Below the pieces are notes generated by a model. It had not been told where the DNA came from and did no database searches. It saw only the letters and a program-made list of their open reading frames with translations. This document shows positions 8,683-17,598 of a DNA stretch of 64,000 bases, piece after piece. This stretch comes from Oceanobacillus kimchii X50 (lineage in GTDB: Bacteria; Bacillota; Bacilli; Bacillales; Amphibacillaceae), in assembly GCF_000340475.1 (NCBI RefSeq), contig NZ_CM001792.1, positions 1,448,659 to 1,512,658 on the forward strand, written 5' to 3'. The position numbers and the translations under genes were made by a program. How positions within the stretch are numbered: the stretch's first letter is position 1; each line of letters opens with the position of its first letter.

Positions 8683-9582
8683 ATGTGGTTAGATATTCAA
8701 ATTTTTGGTTTTCGTGCGCTATGGAGCCCATACTTTTTAATATTTGTTTTATTACTTGGTATTGCTTATTATCTCATTACAGGTCCATTGCGAAGTAAAT
8801 TTGGGGATAATGATAAACCAACTGCAAAACAACAGATAATGTTTTATATATCATTACTGTTATTATATCTTGTAAAAGGTGCTCCTATTGATTTGCTTTC
8901 ACATATAGCTCTAACTGCTCATATGATACAAATGGCTATATATTTACTTGTTTTCCCGATGCTTTTGATTAAAGGCATACCTGAGTGGATCTGGAAAAAA
9001 CTGATGGCTACACCTGTAGTTGCACCTGTATTGAAGGTTTTAACAAAACCATTAATTTCACTATTATTGTTTAATGGGTTATTTTCTATTTATCATATTC
9101 CGGTAGTTTTTAACTTTGCAAAGTCATCACCTGGTATACATACGCTTATTTCGATTGTATTATTAATTTCGGCTTTTATTGTATGGATTCCATTACTAGC
9201 CCCAATTAAAGAATTGGACAGGCTTCAGCCATTGTTAAAGATCGGGTATATTTTTGCAAATAGTGTTTTGATTACTCCAGCATGCGTATTGATAATATTT
9301 GCATCTGAACCTCTATATGCAACTTATTCGCAAGGTGGAGCATGGTTACAAGCATTGAGCCTTTGTGTTCCACAAGATGTTTTACAAGGCCTTGCTCCTC
9401 AATTGTCTGGTCCAGAAACTTTTATTTCATTAAGTACAGTTTATGATCAGCAATTAGGTGGTATTATCATGAAAATCATGCAAGAAATTACTTATGGAAT
9501 TTTATTAGGAACAATTATATTTTCTTGGTTTAAAGGTGAAAGTAATACCATTGATCCTTTGCCATCATCTTCAAAAACGTAA
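8683..9582 (+). CDS. ctaG: Cytochrome oxidase assembly factor CtaG
   Basis: Seven-helix membrane protein of the Caa3_CtaG family, needed for active caa3 oxidase in B. subtilis and thought to deliver copper. It has 299 residues. Recognised by its position after ctaF and by family-like sequence such as PIDLLSHIALTAHMIQM near residue 65 and YHIPVVFNFA near residue 137. ATG 8683 has GGAGTGA six bases upstream. It lies beyond the ctaF terminator, so it should have its own promoter; TATAAT at 8644-8649 is present but no good -35 is seen. Confidence 0.92.
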   Translation: MWLDIQIFGFRALWSPYFLIFVLLLGIAYYLITGPLRSKFGDNDKPTAKQQIMFYISLLLLYLVKGAPIDLLSHIALTAHMIQMAIYLLVFPMLLIKGIPEWIWKKLMATPVVAPVLKVLTKPLISLLLFNGLFSIYHIPVVFNFAKSSPGIHTLISIVLLISAFIVWIPLLAPIKELDRLQPLLKIGYIFANSVLITPACVLIIFASEPLYATYSQGGAWLQALSLCVPQDVLQGLAPQLSGPETFISLSTVYDQQLGGIIMKIMQEITYGILLGTIIFSWFKGESNTIDPLPSSSKT

Positions 9583-9615
9583 CAAATCTTATTTTATTAT
9601 TGGAGGATCTAAGAG

Positions 9616-10071
9616 ATGCCGTTATTACCAACAATTAGTACATTTTTTATCATACTCAGTGCTGTTTTAGTTGCAATAGGTTGGATACTTATTGTGAAAG
9701 GAAAAGCAAGTGCACACAAAAAGGTAATGTTAGCTGCTGCAGTCAGTGCATTATTATTTTTTATCATCTATGTATCAAGAACAGTCTTCATTGGAAACAC
9801 AAGTTTTGGTGGTCCAGATGAAGTAAAAACGTACTTTACTATTTTCCTTGTTTTTCATATAATTTTAGCAACCACTGGTGCTGTGTTTGGGATAGTAACA
9901 TTAATTTTAGCATTAAAGCGGAATATTAATAAACACCAAAAAATTGGACCTGTTACAAGTATTATTTGGTTCTTTACAGCGATTACTGGGGTAATGGTGT
10001 ATATATTCTTATATGTTATGTACGATCCAGGTGAAACTACAAGTATGATTAAAGCTATATTTGGATTTTAA
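9616..10071 (+). CDS. ctaM: DUF420 membrane protein, CtaM/YozB-like oxidase assembly factor
   Basis: Four-helix membrane protein with 151 residues. Family features include VSRTVFIGNTSFGG between helices two and three, and histidines in LVFHIILA and NKHQKIG. In Staphylococcus aureus the DUF420 protein CtaM is needed for aa3 oxidase activity, and B. subtilis has the relative YozB elsewhere in its genome. Its place directly after ctaG, with a 33-base gap and a GGAGG ribosome site, supports a role in oxidase maturation. The family call is firm; the precise role is inferred. Confidence 0.8.
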   Translation: MPLLPTISTFFIILSAVLVAIGWILIVKGKASAHKKVMLAAAVSALLFFIIYVSRTVFIGNTSFGGPDEVKTYFTIFLVFHIILATTGAVFGIVTLILALKRNINKHQKIGPVTSIIWFFTAITGVMVYIFLYVMYDPGETTSMIKAIFGF

Positions 10072-10109
10072 AATGAAAATTATACTAGTGAGAATAATCT
10101 AGATAAAAA

Positions 10110-10160
10110 TAAAAACCGAGCTATTCATTTGAGTCTCACTTGAATAATAGCTCGGTTTTT
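10110..10160. terminator. Bidirectional terminator between ctaM and ylbA
   Basis: AAAAACCGAGCTATTCA at 10111 pairs with TGAATAATAGCTCGGTTTTT ending at 10160. The A-run and T-run on either side allow it to stop both converging transcripts. Confidence 0.9.
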
Positions 10161-10196
10161 ATATGTTCATTTTTGTTTGTTCGGAATTTTTTATAC

Positions 10197-10562
10197 TTAT
10201 TTTTTGTAGTATTGAAGCTCTTCTGAAACTTTTTTCAATAAGGTGTTTGCTCTCTCTACGATAGATTCTGGGAAGTCTTCGCCATCACCATATTCTACTC
10301 CATGAGGGTAATAATGTTTTCCGATTAGCGGTGGAAGTAATGTGACTACTGCACTTCTTTTATCAACATCGCCCTCTTTAGAGTGAGCCATAATACGAAT
10401 GTAATATGTAACATTCTTTTCATTCGAACCAATTTTGTAATCATACGTTGCGCGCTCATAGTCCCACTGACCAGCACGAATAAATGCATGTTTTGCTGTA
10501 ATATGGTCTAAAGATTGAATATCAATGACCGTATTTTCGATACCAGTGTTTTCTAGTTTCAT
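10197..10562 (-). CDS. ylbA: YugN-like family protein, YlbA position
   Basis: Soluble protein of 121 residues with no known biochemical role. No signal peptide or membrane segment is seen. It contains QWDYERATYDYKI and a GKHYYPHGVEYGDGEDFP loop that I associate with the YugN-like family. Size, opposite strand and position between the cta genes and ylbC match B. subtilis ylbA. The ATG at 10562 has GAGGTGAAA upstream, and a good sigma-A promoter precedes it. Confidence 0.75.
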   Translation of the reverse strand: MKLENTGIENTVIDIQSLDHITAKHAFIRAGQWDYERATYDYKIGSNEKNVTYYIRIMAHSKEGDVDKRSAVVTLLPPLIGKHYYPHGVEYGDGEDFPESIVERANTLLKKVSEELQYYKK

Positions 10563-10598
10563 CTATTTTTCACCTCATATATTAGTTCTACTTTTTTA

Positions 10599-10627
10599 AG
10601 CATAATACGAAAACGCTTCAGATGCAA
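10599..10627 (-). promoter_or_regulatory. Sigma-A promoter of ylbA
   Basis: Read on the minus strand: TTGCAT (10622-10627), 17-bp spacer, TATGCT (10599-10604), about 37 bases before the ylbA start. Confidence 0.6.
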
Positions 10628-10747
10628 CGAAAAACCGATAGACGGATAAAAAATAAAGGTATACTATTATAAATAATAGGGTAAAGAGAATATATAGTAA
10701 ATTTTTACATAGAATGTAGTAATTGTATATAGATGGGAGAATCAGTT

Positions 10748-11815
10748 ATGCGTGTGATTCGTGGATTTTTAGCTATTACTATCTTAGCATTAGTCATTTT
10801 TGTTGTAATAGAACAAATTGATAACTCTCAAGAAGAAGTGATTACAGATGTAACCAATGTTGTAAAAGAAAGTAGTCATGTTCTCCAATCGAAAGTACAA
10901 CCAGAGGAATCTCCATTGATTGAATTAGAAGGGGATATCTTTCAATGGATAGGAGAATCAGAAAACAAACTAAAAGAAGATTTGGGTGAACCAAACCGAG
11001 TCGACAAAAGTGCGTATGGCTATGAATGGCTCGTATATAATGGCTCAGAGAGTCAATATATTCAATTTGGTGTCGAAGAAGAGGAAATAATATCGGTTTA
11101 TGCTACAGGTGATGATTTACAGATTGAACCTGTACAATCTGGGACAACATATGAGGAAGTTAACGATACGTTCAATTTTAATAATGAAATTAGTTATAAT
11201 GAAGGGTTGTCTTCATACACTTTCCGACTAACGGAAGAAGACATGAAGACACGACCATTAGTAAAAGTGGATGATTCTGTATTTGTACAATTTTATTTTG
11301 ATACATTTACTTCCTCTCTGTCATCTGTTCGAATATTAACTGCGAACACCTTATTATTACATCGGCCATATGAAATTGAGTATCGAGGAAATCTACCAGA
11401 ACAACCAGAATTAACAGACGAACAATGGAATACAGTGCAGAAAGGCATGGAACAGCAGGTGTTTGATATTTCGAATGTCATTCGACATGTACATGAAAAA
11501 AGTCACTTAGAATGGGATGAGAACGTAAGTGAAGTCGCATACGAACATAGTAAAGATATGCATGATAATAATTATTTTTCTCATATTAGTTTAAATGGAG
11601 ATGGACTAAAAGAAAGGTTAGAAGCTGGTGAAGTACTTTATGTATCTGCAGGTGAAAATATAGCAGCTCAGTATCCAGATGCAGCATCTGCAATGGAAGG
11701 TTGGTTAAATAGTGAAGGGCATCGTGAAGCTTTGTTAAGTGATGATTATAATCATTTGGGAGTAGGAGTTTATCGCTTTTACTATACACAAAATTTTTTA
11801 GGTAAAGCTTTATAA
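10748..11815 (+). CDS. ylbC: CAP/SCP-domain protein with membrane anchor, YlbC-like
   Basis: Protein of 355 residues with an N-terminal membrane anchor (about residues 5-24), a CAP-associated N-terminal domain (about 55-195) and a C-terminal CAP (cysteine-rich secretory/PR-1) domain (about 229-350). The CAP signatures HSKDMHDNNYFSH, AGENIA and GWLNSEGHREALL are present. It should face the outside of the cell; function is unknown. ATG 10748 follows GGGAGA by seven bases, while the in-frame ATG 10733 overlaps that site. ylbB, normally next door in B. subtilis, is absent. Confidence 0.85.
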   Translation: MRVIRGFLAITILALVIFVVIEQIDNSQEEVITDVTNVVKESSHVLQSKVQPEESPLIELEGDIFQWIGESENKLKEDLGEPNRVDKSAYGYEWLVYNGSESQYIQFGVEEEEIISVYATGDDLQIEPVQSGTTYEEVNDTFNFNNEISYNEGLSSYTFRLTEEDMKTRPLVKVDDSVFVQFYFDTFTSSLSSVRILTANTLLLHRPYEIEYRGNLPEQPELTDEQWNTVQKGMEQQVFDISNVIRHVHEKSHLEWDENVSEVAYEHSKDMHDNNYFSHISLNGDGLKERLEAGEVLYVSAGENIAAQYPDAASAMEGWLNSEGHREALLSDDYNHLGVGVYRFYYTQNFLGKAL

Positions 11816-11880
11816 ATAGTTCTTTTAAGAAGTGTATCCCTAATTTATTGAAAAAACTTTTTAGAATAACGTTGTCTTTG

Positions 11881-11931
11881 AAATCGAATGGTACATTGGA
11901 TAATAATTCCAACGTATCATTCGATTTTTTG
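11881..11931 (+). terminator. Terminator after ylbC
   Basis: Long imperfect hairpin: AAATCGAATGGTACATTGGA pairs with TCCAACGTATCATTCGATTT, followed by T residues. Confidence 0.8.
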
Positions 11932-12041
11932 TTGGAAATTTTCTTCATTTTTTTGATATCCATTGCGAGAACAAATAGACACATATCAGTGAACTAGGCA
12001 TAGGTTATAGTATGAATGAATGGGTAAGTGAGGTGATCAAA

Positions 12042-12434
12042 ATGGGTAATCTAGATCCAAGTGTACAAGAGTTTAAAGACTTTGTTAATAAACATCCGAA
12101 GATCGTAAGAGAAATTAGGAAAAGCGGTCGTTCTTGGCAAGAGTATTATGAGAAATGGGCCTTGTTAGGAGAAAGTGATCCTTATTGGAATGAATTTACA
12201 GAAGCAGATACCACCGATAATCATAGCCAGCATAAATCTACTAATGAAAATGAAGAGAAAGATTTAATTAGCCAATTGATGAAATATACTCAAAAAATTG
12301 ATGTAGATAAATTACAAGGACAAATTGATCAATTAAGTAAAGCGGTCGGTAGTGTTCAAGAAATGGTATCACAATTTAAAAGCACGGGTCCCAAAGAAAG
12401 TCCAAAAGATCCTTTCCACTGGATTAAAGACTAG
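12042..12434 (+). CDS. ylbD: YlbD, putative spore coat protein
   Basis: Charged soluble protein of 130 residues, first of the ylbD-E-F run. The N-terminal part (LDPSVQEFKDFVNKHPKIV) is shared in style with YlbE next door, and SWQEYYEKWALLGESDPYW follows. The middle is acidic and polar and the C-terminal third is helical. B. subtilis YlbD is catalogued as a coat-family protein. ATG 12042 has GAGGTGA just upstream; an in-frame ATG at 12012 lacks a ribosome site. The role is taken from the family and is not shown by this sequence. Confidence 0.8.
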   Translation: MGNLDPSVQEFKDFVNKHPKIVREIRKSGRSWQEYYEKWALLGESDPYWNEFTEADTTDNHSQHKSTNENEEKDLISQLMKYTQKIDVDKLQGQIDQLSKAVGSVQEMVSQFKSTGPKESPKDPFHWIKD

Positions 12435-12446
12435 AGGTGATGAAAA

Positions 12447-12680
12447 ATGGACCCATCTGTACAAAAGTATTTAAAAGATAATCCTAAATTAGCAGAGTTT
12501 ATTCGATATAATCCGATGTGGTATCGGTATTTAATGAGAGATCCAGCAAATATAGATAAAATGAAAAAAGAAGCAAAAAAATTTTACGGGAAAACATTTC
12601 CACAGCAAGTAAACACGATAAGTGGACAAATTCAAATGGCAAGGATGTTAGCGGAGATGGCGAAAGCGATGAAGGATTAG
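12447..12680 (+). CDS. ylbE: YlbE-like protein
   Basis: Small basic helical protein of 77 residues of unknown function. Recognised by MDPSVQKYLKDNPKLAEFIR and MWYRYLMRDP and by its position between ylbD and ylbF. It starts 12 bases after the ylbD stop with AGAGGTGA as ribosome site, so the two are co-transcribed. No signal peptide or metal site is visible. Confidence 0.82.
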   Translation: MDPSVQKYLKDNPKLAEFIRYNPMWYRYLMRDPANIDKMKKEAKKFYGKTFPQQVNTISGQIQMARMLAEMAKAMKD

Positions 12681-12740
12681 AAGTCATTCTATTTTCATTA
12701 CATCAATAAAATGGTAGTATTAAAAGTGGAGGTGTAATGA

Positions 12741-13178
12741 ATGATAGCTACGATGGAGTATGTCAATATTCTGGACGAATCCGAAAGATTAGGAAAGATG
12801 ATTTTACAATCGGATATCATGCAGGATTACCAAACTACTCGTTCCATCATGGAAACGGATGATGAGGCACAGAAGTTGATTAGAGAATTCTCTGCAATGA
12901 AAGAGCATTACGATGATGTGCAGCGTTTTGGAAGATATCATCCCGATTACTATGACATCATGAAAAAAGTACGATCAACAAAAAGGGAAATGGATATGAA
13001 TGATAAAGTAGCTGCATTCAAAATTGCAGAAAGAAATCTGCAAAAGCTTCTAGATGAAATTAGTAGTTTTGTTGCAAATAGTGTCAGCGAACAAGTGAAA
13101 GCTCCGAGAGACGGTGCAGCACTGACAGATAGTGGCTGTGGCTGTGGTAGCGGTGGTGCTTGTGGCTGTGCCTCCTAG
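12741..13178 (+). CDS. ylbF: YlbF, Y-complex subunit with Fe-S cysteines
   Basis: Subunit of the YlbF-YmcA-YaaT complex, which steers RNase Y in mRNA maturation and affects sporulation, competence and biofilm formation in B. subtilis. It has 145 residues, mostly helical. The C-terminal tail carries C133, C135, C141 and C143 in a glycine-rich stretch, fitting the iron-sulfur cluster described for this family. ATG 12741 follows GGAGGTG by six bases. A 40-base stem-loop follows the gene. Confidence 0.92.
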   Translation: MIATMEYVNILDESERLGKMILQSDIMQDYQTTRSIMETDDEAQKLIREFSAMKEHYDDVQRFGRYHPDYYDIMKKVRSTKREMDMNDKVAAFKIAERNLQKLLDEISSFVANSVSEQVKAPRDGAALTDSGCGCGSGGACGCAS

Positions 13179-13186
13179 ACATATAA

Positions 13187-13228
13187 GGATTGGAGAAAGC
13201 TTCTTTAAAGAGAAGTTTTCCCCAGTCC
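13187..13228 (+). other. Stem-loop between ylbF and ylbG
   Basis: GGATTGGAGAAAGCTTCTTT at 13187 pairs almost fully with its partner ending in TTTTCCCCAGTCC at 13228, using several G-T pairs. There is no T-run after it, so it looks like an RNA stability or processing element within the ylb transcript and not a terminator. Confidence 0.55.
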
Positions 13229-13259
13229 ATACATATAACTATTCAAAGGGGATAGATGA

Positions 13260-13535
13260 ATGAGAGTGAACAGACAAGGAATCGTTGTCTGGTTTCAGCA
13301 TATGAAAAACATAAAACAATTAAGAAAGCACGGTAATGTTATATATGCTTCTAAAACAAAGCGATATGCTGTGATTTATGTGAATCAGGACGAATTGGAT
13401 GATGTAGAAATAAAAATAATAAATTACCCTTTCGTGTCTAAAGTGGAACGATCTCAAAAACCATTTGTCCGAACAGACTATGAAAATGCGAAACCAGATA
13501 AGGCAAAGCAATATGATTATAAAATGGGTATTTAA
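13260..13535 (+). CDS. ylbG: YlbG, DUF2129 protein
   Basis: Small basic protein of 91 residues, family DUF2129 (UPF0298), unknown function. It begins MRVNRQGIVVWFQ and contains GNVIYASKTKRYAVIYV and FVSKVERSQKPFV, which look like a single alpha-beta domain. The ATG follows AAAGGGGAT by six bases. Position between ylbF and rsmD matches B. subtilis. Confidence 0.87.
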   Translation: MRVNRQGIVVWFQHMKNIKQLRKHGNVIYASKTKRYAVIYVNQDELDDVEIKIINYPFVSKVERSQKPFVRTDYENAKPDKAKQYDYKMGI

Positions 13536-13600
13536 TGATTTTGAATTATCCACTCAAGCTTTAGTGCTTAGTTTGTAAGAAGAAATTGAATATAGATAAT

Positions 13601-13720
13601 AAAAAACCTGCAGAGATAACTCTGCAGGTCCCTCTGTTTTTCATATGAAAAACAAAAAGGCAAAGGGAGAGGAGAAACCGGAGGAAGAACTTATGGGGAA
13701 GTGTAAGTCTTCTTCCGTTT
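13601..13720 (+). ncRNA. ylbH-leader-type structured region upstream of rsmD
   Basis: The gap 13536-13867 contains, in order, a perfect hairpin ACCTGCAGAG / CTCTGCAGGT (13606-13629), a 20-bp palindrome (13635-13654), a purine-rich stretch with AAAGGGAGAGGAG, and a stem at 13679-13717. Rfam describes a ylbH leader at this place in low-GC Firmicutes, and ylbH is rsmD. The first hairpin may also end the ylbG transcript. The last stem, 14 base pairs, buries GGAGG (13680-13684) and the ATG of a 16-codon frame (13693-13743). The family assignment is from memory of position and structure. Confidence 0.6.
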
Positions 13721-13743
13721 TACATCAACCAAACAATGTTTAG
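13693..13743 (+). CDS. Possible 16-residue leader peptide upstream of rsmD
   Basis: ATG 13693 opens MGKCKSSSVLHQPNNV and stops at TAG 13741. GGAGG lies eight bases upstream, as good as any ribosome site in the window. Both lie within a 14-bp stem, so translation would depend on that stem opening. No family is recognised. It may be chance within a structured leader. Confidence 0.35.
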   Translation: MGKCKSSSVLHQPNNV

Positions 13744-13867
13744 TTGAATCATTATGATATTATGGACATCGAAACGAATAATATACATTACTTATGAAAA
13801 TGATTTTATTATTGATATTATTTATGGTAGGATAATGTCTGATAGTGGCAACTAATGAGGTGAAAGT

Positions 13868-14922
<1,055 letters not shown>

Positions 14923-14924
14923 GT

Positions 14925-14962
14925 GAATGACGAGTTGAACTTTAACTCGTCATTCTATTTTT
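14925..14962. terminator. Terminator between convergent coaD and ylbJ
   Basis: GAATGACGAGTT / AACTCGTCATTC stem with a seven-base loop, then a T-rich run. The right arm reaches the last base of ylbJ, so the hairpin serves coaD best. Confidence 0.85.
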
Positions 14963-16163
14963 TTCTTTTTTTATGGAGCAGAATACATGTTGCTATGAAT
15001 ATACTTATAATTGTAACCATCGGACCATAATCTTTCATCCAATAGAAGATAGACATCCAAATAGAACTATTTGGATCTAATTGAGAAACAGGAATTTCGT
15101 TTAAATTAATTGTTTTACGATCAAGATACAATGGTTGATATAGTATGATAGTCAAGATAACAGCAATACTTCCATGTAAAAGTCTGGCAAAGAAATATGG
15201 AGAGAAACGAATATCGGTTTTGGCAAGAATACTAGCAACTTGTGCATGAATAGATAGTCCGTTAAATCCTAATATAAAACTAACAATCACTGCTTTTTGT
15301 AATAGCGTGTCTGTAGTAACTTGAGAAATCATATTTGCACCTAGTGTAATTTCAAATAATCCAGAGATAAATGGCAGGCTAAGATCAACAGGTAAATGGA
15401 GTATTTGAAGTATGGATTGAAAAATAACTGCCACTGCTGGTGTTACATGAATTAAAAATAACAGTTTGATAAGAACAGAAAATAAGATGATGAATCCTCC
15501 AACCATAACTAGGGTCTTTATAGAGTTGATAACAGCATCTCCTAAAATTTCACCGAATGGCTTATCCTCTTTTAAACGATCTCGATGCATTTCTTGAAAA
15601 GCTTTTTTAAGTGAGAAGCGTTTAGTATCTTGCTTTCGAAATCGCTCTTGACGTGTACCATGGAATCTCATACAAATACCGACAATAGCATTACTCGTAT
15701 AATGACAGACAGCCAATAAAAGTCCAAGTTTTAAGTCATGAAAAAAACCAGCTGATATAGCACCAAAGATAAATAAGGGGCTAGAATTATTCGTAAATGA
15801 AACTAACCTTTCAGCTTCTGTTTTACTTAATTGATTTTCTTCCCGTAATCTAGCTGTTATCTTTGCTCCTGTTGGATAACCACTTGCCATACCCATTATC
15901 CATCCGAAACTACCTGCTCCAGGTACATTAAACAAAGGACGCATGATTGGTTCGAATAAAACACCAATAAATTTTACAACTCCGAATGCCAATAGTAATT
16001 CTGCAGTAATAAAAAAGGGTAGCAATGATGGAAAAACAACTTCCCACCACATATTTAAGCCTCTAATTGCTGCTTCAAGTGCCTGATCAGGAAAAGCAAT
16101 TAGTGATAGGGTGAGTAAGAGAGTAAGTCCAGAATAGACTAGAGTTTTCATTCTTTGATTCAA
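14955..16163 (-). CDS. ylbJ: Sporulation integral membrane protein YlbJ
   Basis: Polytopic membrane protein of 402 residues with nucleoside-recognition (Gate) type domains, required for normal spore formation in B. subtilis. Sequence cues: WWEVVFPSLLPFF, GWIMGMASGYPTGAKI and SFILGFNGLSIHAQV. The start is likely TTG 16163, which has AGGGGGA seven bases upstream; the first ATG, at 16151, is too far from that site. It is convergent with coaD. ylbK, usually next in B. subtilis, is missing. Confidence 0.9.
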   Translation of the reverse strand: MNQRMKTLVYSGLTLLLTLSLIAFPDQALEAAIRGLNMWWEVVFPSLLPFFITAELLLAFGVVKFIGVLFEPIMRPLFNVPGAGSFGWIMGMASGYPTGAKITARLREENQLSKTEAERLVSFTNNSSPLFIFGAISAGFFHDLKLGLLLAVCHYTSNAIVGICMRFHGTRQERFRKQDTKRFSLKKAFQEMHRDRLKEDKPFGEILGDAVINSIKTLVMVGGFIILFSVLIKLLFLIHVTPAVAVIFQSILQILHLPVDLSLPFISGLFEITLGANMISQVTTDTLLQKAVIVSFILGFNGLSIHAQVASILAKTDIRFSPYFFARLLHGSIAVILTIILYQPLYLDRKTINLNEIPVSQLDPNSSIWMSIFYWMKDYGPMVTIISIFIATCILLHKKRKK

Positions 16164-16362
16164 TCGAATTTCCCCCTAAGTATGTGCTAGCTCTGTACAA
16201 CTTATAATGTAAGTAGTAGAATTATGCTAGCTTGTCCTATTGAAAATGAGGCTAAGCTAAATAATGTATCTTAATACAATATACGCGACGACATAGGTGA
16301 AATATTCCATTCATATAATAGGATGGTGTATTAAGTGAAGTTAAAGGAGATGAAGGACTAGA

Positions 16363-17379
16363 ATGCGGTTGTCCAAAAAGAATATTGCCATATTTATTGT
16401 TTTATTTATTGGAATTTATTTATTTGGTACATATAAAATGCCTTATTATATACAAAAGCCAGGTGGTGCAGATGCTTTAAATCCAATTGTGGAAGTTGAA
16501 GATGGTTTTGAAAGTACAGGAGATATGCATTTAGTAACCGTCAGTGGAATGCAAGCAACACCGTTGTTTTATATATTTGCCAAAATTATGCCTCATCAAG
16601 AAATTTTACCCATTGATCAAGTGTTTCCAGAAGGAATGAGCCAAGATGATTATATGCATGCGCAGTTACAGGTAATGGAAAGCTCTCAAGAAGCTGCTAC
16701 TGTAGTTGCTTACGAAGCTGCTGGCGGGTCAATAGATATTTCCTATGAGGGAGTATACGTTGTTTCTGTTGTGGAGGATATGCCTGCGGAAGAGATATTA
16801 CAAGCTGGAGATCGAATTATTGGCATTGATGGAAGAGATATAAAGGAATCCCAGGATTTAATTAATTATATTGATACTTTAACTGCTGGCGATACAGTAA
16901 CTGTTGAAATCATAAGAGACGATGAAAATCTTTCAGAGGAGATTCAGTTACAACAGTTTTCTGATAACGATGAGAAAATAGGTTTAGGTATAAGTTTAGT
17001 AACGGATCGTGATGTAACTGTAGAGCCTAAAGTTAATTTTACAAGTGGGAATATTGGGGGACCAAGTGCTGGTTTAATGTTTTCTTTGGAAATTTATGAT
17101 CAATTAACGGAAGAGGATATTACAAAAGGTAAACAAATAGGCGGTACAGGTGAAGTGGATTACGATGGAAATATCTATCGAATCGGTGGAATTGATAAAA
17201 AAGTGGTGGCATCGGATAAAGAAGGAGTAGATGTTTTCTTTGCTCCAAACGAAAACGGTTCGGAGGAATCTAATTATCAAGTTGCAGTTGATACTGCTGA
17301 AGAAATCGGCTCAACTATGGAAATTGTCCCAGTAGATACATTTGAAGATGCACTAGAGTATCTTCAACAGATGAATTAA
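16363..17379 (+). CDS. ylbL: YlbL, membrane-anchored PDZ/Lon-type serine protease
   Basis: Protease of 338 residues, relative of streptococcal SepM. In order: a membrane anchor (residues 8-24), a PDZ domain (about 115-195) and a Lon-type catalytic domain with Ser235 in GGPSAGLM and Lys280 in GGIDKK, the Ser-Lys dyad. The catalytic part faces outside the membrane. Its substrate here is unknown; SepM processes a competence peptide in streptococci, and B. subtilis YlbL has been tied to cell-division control after DNA damage. ATG 16363 follows AAAGGAGATGA. Confidence 0.92.
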   Translation: MRLSKKNIAIFIVLFIGIYLFGTYKMPYYIQKPGGADALNPIVEVEDGFESTGDMHLVTVSGMQATPLFYIFAKIMPHQEILPIDQVFPEGMSQDDYMHAQLQVMESSQEAATVVAYEAAGGSIDISYEGVYVVSVVEDMPAEEILQAGDRIIGIDGRDIKESQDLINYIDTLTAGDTVTVEIIRDDENLSEEIQLQQFSDNDEKIGLGISLVTDRDVTVEPKVNFTSGNIGGPSAGLMFSLEIYDQLTEEDITKGKQIGGTGEVDYDGNIYRIGGIDKKVVASDKEGVDVFFAPNENGSEESNYQVAVDTAEEIGSTMEIVPVDTFEDALEYLQQMN

Positions 17380-17423
17380 ATGCACAACAATAATATAATA
17401 CAATAGCTAGTTGTAATTATTTT

Positions 17424-17486
17424 GACTGATTAAAAACGAACGAATAGGTGATGATGCATTCATCTAACAATCGTTCGTTTTTCAGT
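17424..17486. terminator. Terminator between convergent ylbL and tmcAL
   Basis: Hairpin with AAAAACGAACGA on the left and TCGTTCGTTTTT on the right, extended by GACTG / CAGTC outside. The A-run and T-run make it usable in both directions. Confidence 0.85.
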
Positions 17487-17598
17487 CTGATTCTTATAAT
17501 TTATACGTGTGTAACGGAAGGTAATCACTGTACTTCAAAGCGATAAGGATAAATTGGGTAAGATAACCCGTAAATGTCCAGCTCTGTTCAGGTATGAT

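Noticed and set aside
11586..11984. Minus-strand 132-codon open frame over the end of ylbC
   Set aside because: It is antisense to the CAP domain and crosses the ylbC terminator, has repetitive Leu/Lys-rich wording and no ribosome site. It looks like chance.
13635..13654. 20-bp palindrome TGTTTTTCATATGAAAAACA as a separate operator
   Set aside because: It is A/T-rich and lies within the ylbH leader, where it can form one of the leader hairpins. I treat it as part of that leader.
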